Shown in pieces: positions 63,567 through 64,000 of a stretch of DNA of 64,000 nt. Position numbers and translations under genes: made by a program. The first letter of the stretch is position 1. Each line of letters opens with the position of its first letter. Source of the DNA: Terfezia claveryi (lineage: Eukaryota > Ascomycota > Pezizomycetes > Pezizales > Pezizaceae); assembly GCA_015179025.1 (NCBI GenBank), contig WHUX01000196.1, positions 34,362-98,361 of the forward strand, in the 5' to 3' direction. The notes below the pieces were generated by a model that had not been told where the DNA came from, did no database searches, and saw only the letters and a program-made list of their open reading frames with translations.

Positions 63567-64000
63567 ATGTCCACCGAAATTGTCAACATCGCAGGGAAGT
63601 TAGTGAAGAGGAGCCAAGGGCTCCGCGAAAGATATAGAAACGAGCTTGCTAAGCTCGATGGACCCGAAAGGTGGGAGTTAGCCTTGGAAGTTGCTAGGCT
63701 AACTCAAGAACAGACGGAACAGATCTCATTTGCAGCACAGGTCCAGAAGGAGGTCATCGAGGCCTGGACAGACGAAGACTATGCAGCAATGCAAGTGGAT
63801 AGGGTGACTGCCGACGCTAAGCTCGGCTTCACCTCAATCATCCTCCCCTTAGCGGGCATCCATTCAGAGTCGGAGCGAAGGAAAGGTAAGGCAAAGGACA
63901 GGCTGGAAGCAACCTGGGGCGCGCAGTGGGAAGACCAGGTGGGGGACCTCATGCCGCCATGGCCGGCCGAGGAGTTTCTAAGGGAGCTTGCGGTGTTCTC
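63567..64000 (+). CDS. Orphan gene, 5' part (runs off the window)
   Basis: ATG in good context (acaacgATGTCC) and an open frame of 144 codons to the window edge: MSTEIVNIAGKLVKRSQGLR, then RYRNELAKLDGPERWELALE, VARLTQEQTEQISFAAQVQK, and a tryptophan-rich segment (ATWGAQWEDQVGDLMPPWPA). Higher GC and cleaner coding look than the orphan genes to its left, plus a TATA box, so it is likely intact and expressed. A possible donor (gaaag|gtaagg at about 63886) could start an intron. No family recognised; the acidic-helical N-terminus resembles the other orphan genes of the 56-64 kb run only in general character. Confidence 0.6.
   Translation, partial: MSTEIVNIAGKLVKRSQGLRERYRNELAKLDGPERWELALEVARLTQEQTEQISFAAQVQKEVIEAWTDEDYAAMQVDRVTADAKLGFTSIILPLAGIHSESERRKGKAKDRLEATWGAQWEDQVGDLMPPWPAEEFLRELAVF

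Overview
The window looks like an accessory, transposon-dense stretch of a filamentous ascomycete nuclear genome. The evidence is short spliceosomal introns (44-196 bp, GT..AG, with phases that join exactly), eukaryotic gene families (a poly(A)-polymerase-type nucleotidyltransferase, an OTT_1508-like deaminase), and several classes of fungal DNA transposon (pogo/Fot1, hAT, MULE, PIF/Harbinger-like), a Ty1/copia remnant and a LINE ORF1-like remnant. Satellite arrays, AT-rich palindromes and many decayed short genes fit a TE-rich Pezizomycetes-type (truffle or morel-like) genome, but the species is an inference I cannot prove. All family names come from reading motifs by eye; no database search was run.

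Layout. 1-6.3 kb: tail of a pogo transposon, a MULE transposase relic, a ~25-bp satellite, and two 626-bp MITEs in opposite orientation flanking a third TIR element. 6.9-9.7 kb: an orphan two- or three-exon gene, a LINE ORF1-like relic and a Myb/SANT plus DDE pair resembling PIF/Harbinger. 13.2-15.2 kb: a complete but dead pogo-type element with 50-bp TIRs and TA duplication. 16.5-19.6 kb: a hAT element with an exact 8-bp target duplication. 19.6-22.5 kb: an interrupted orphan gene and a LINE ORF1-like region. 23.5-25 kb: direct repeats. 25-31 kb: a copia integrase remnant and three internally deleted relatives of one pogo family, one nested so that filled and empty insertion sites both survive. 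33.6-43 kb: satellites, fold-back structures and a long-TIR pogo derivative with a 194-bp hairpin MITE inside it.

43.5-51.5 kb is the functional core. On the minus strand, a three-exon gene for a 1408-residue protein joins a 2H phosphoesterase, a TDP2-like endonuclease/exonuclease/phosphatase domain, a poly(A)-polymerase-type nucleotidyltransferase and a C-terminal MJ1316 (DUF504) domain. This is a plausible single-chain RNA-end repair or modification enzyme. Diverging from it 1.27 kb away is an intronless gene for a 741-residue OTT_1508-like zinc deaminase. A joint role in RNA or nucleic-acid processing or defence is inference, based on domains and adjacency only.

51.5-64 kb: a ~1.2-kb AT-rich palindrome, several tandem repeats (including an 11-copy 49-bp repeat whose unit is a hairpin), a tRNA-like Pol III unit, and a run of five small, charged, mostly intron-containing orphan genes, some decayed and one running off the window end.
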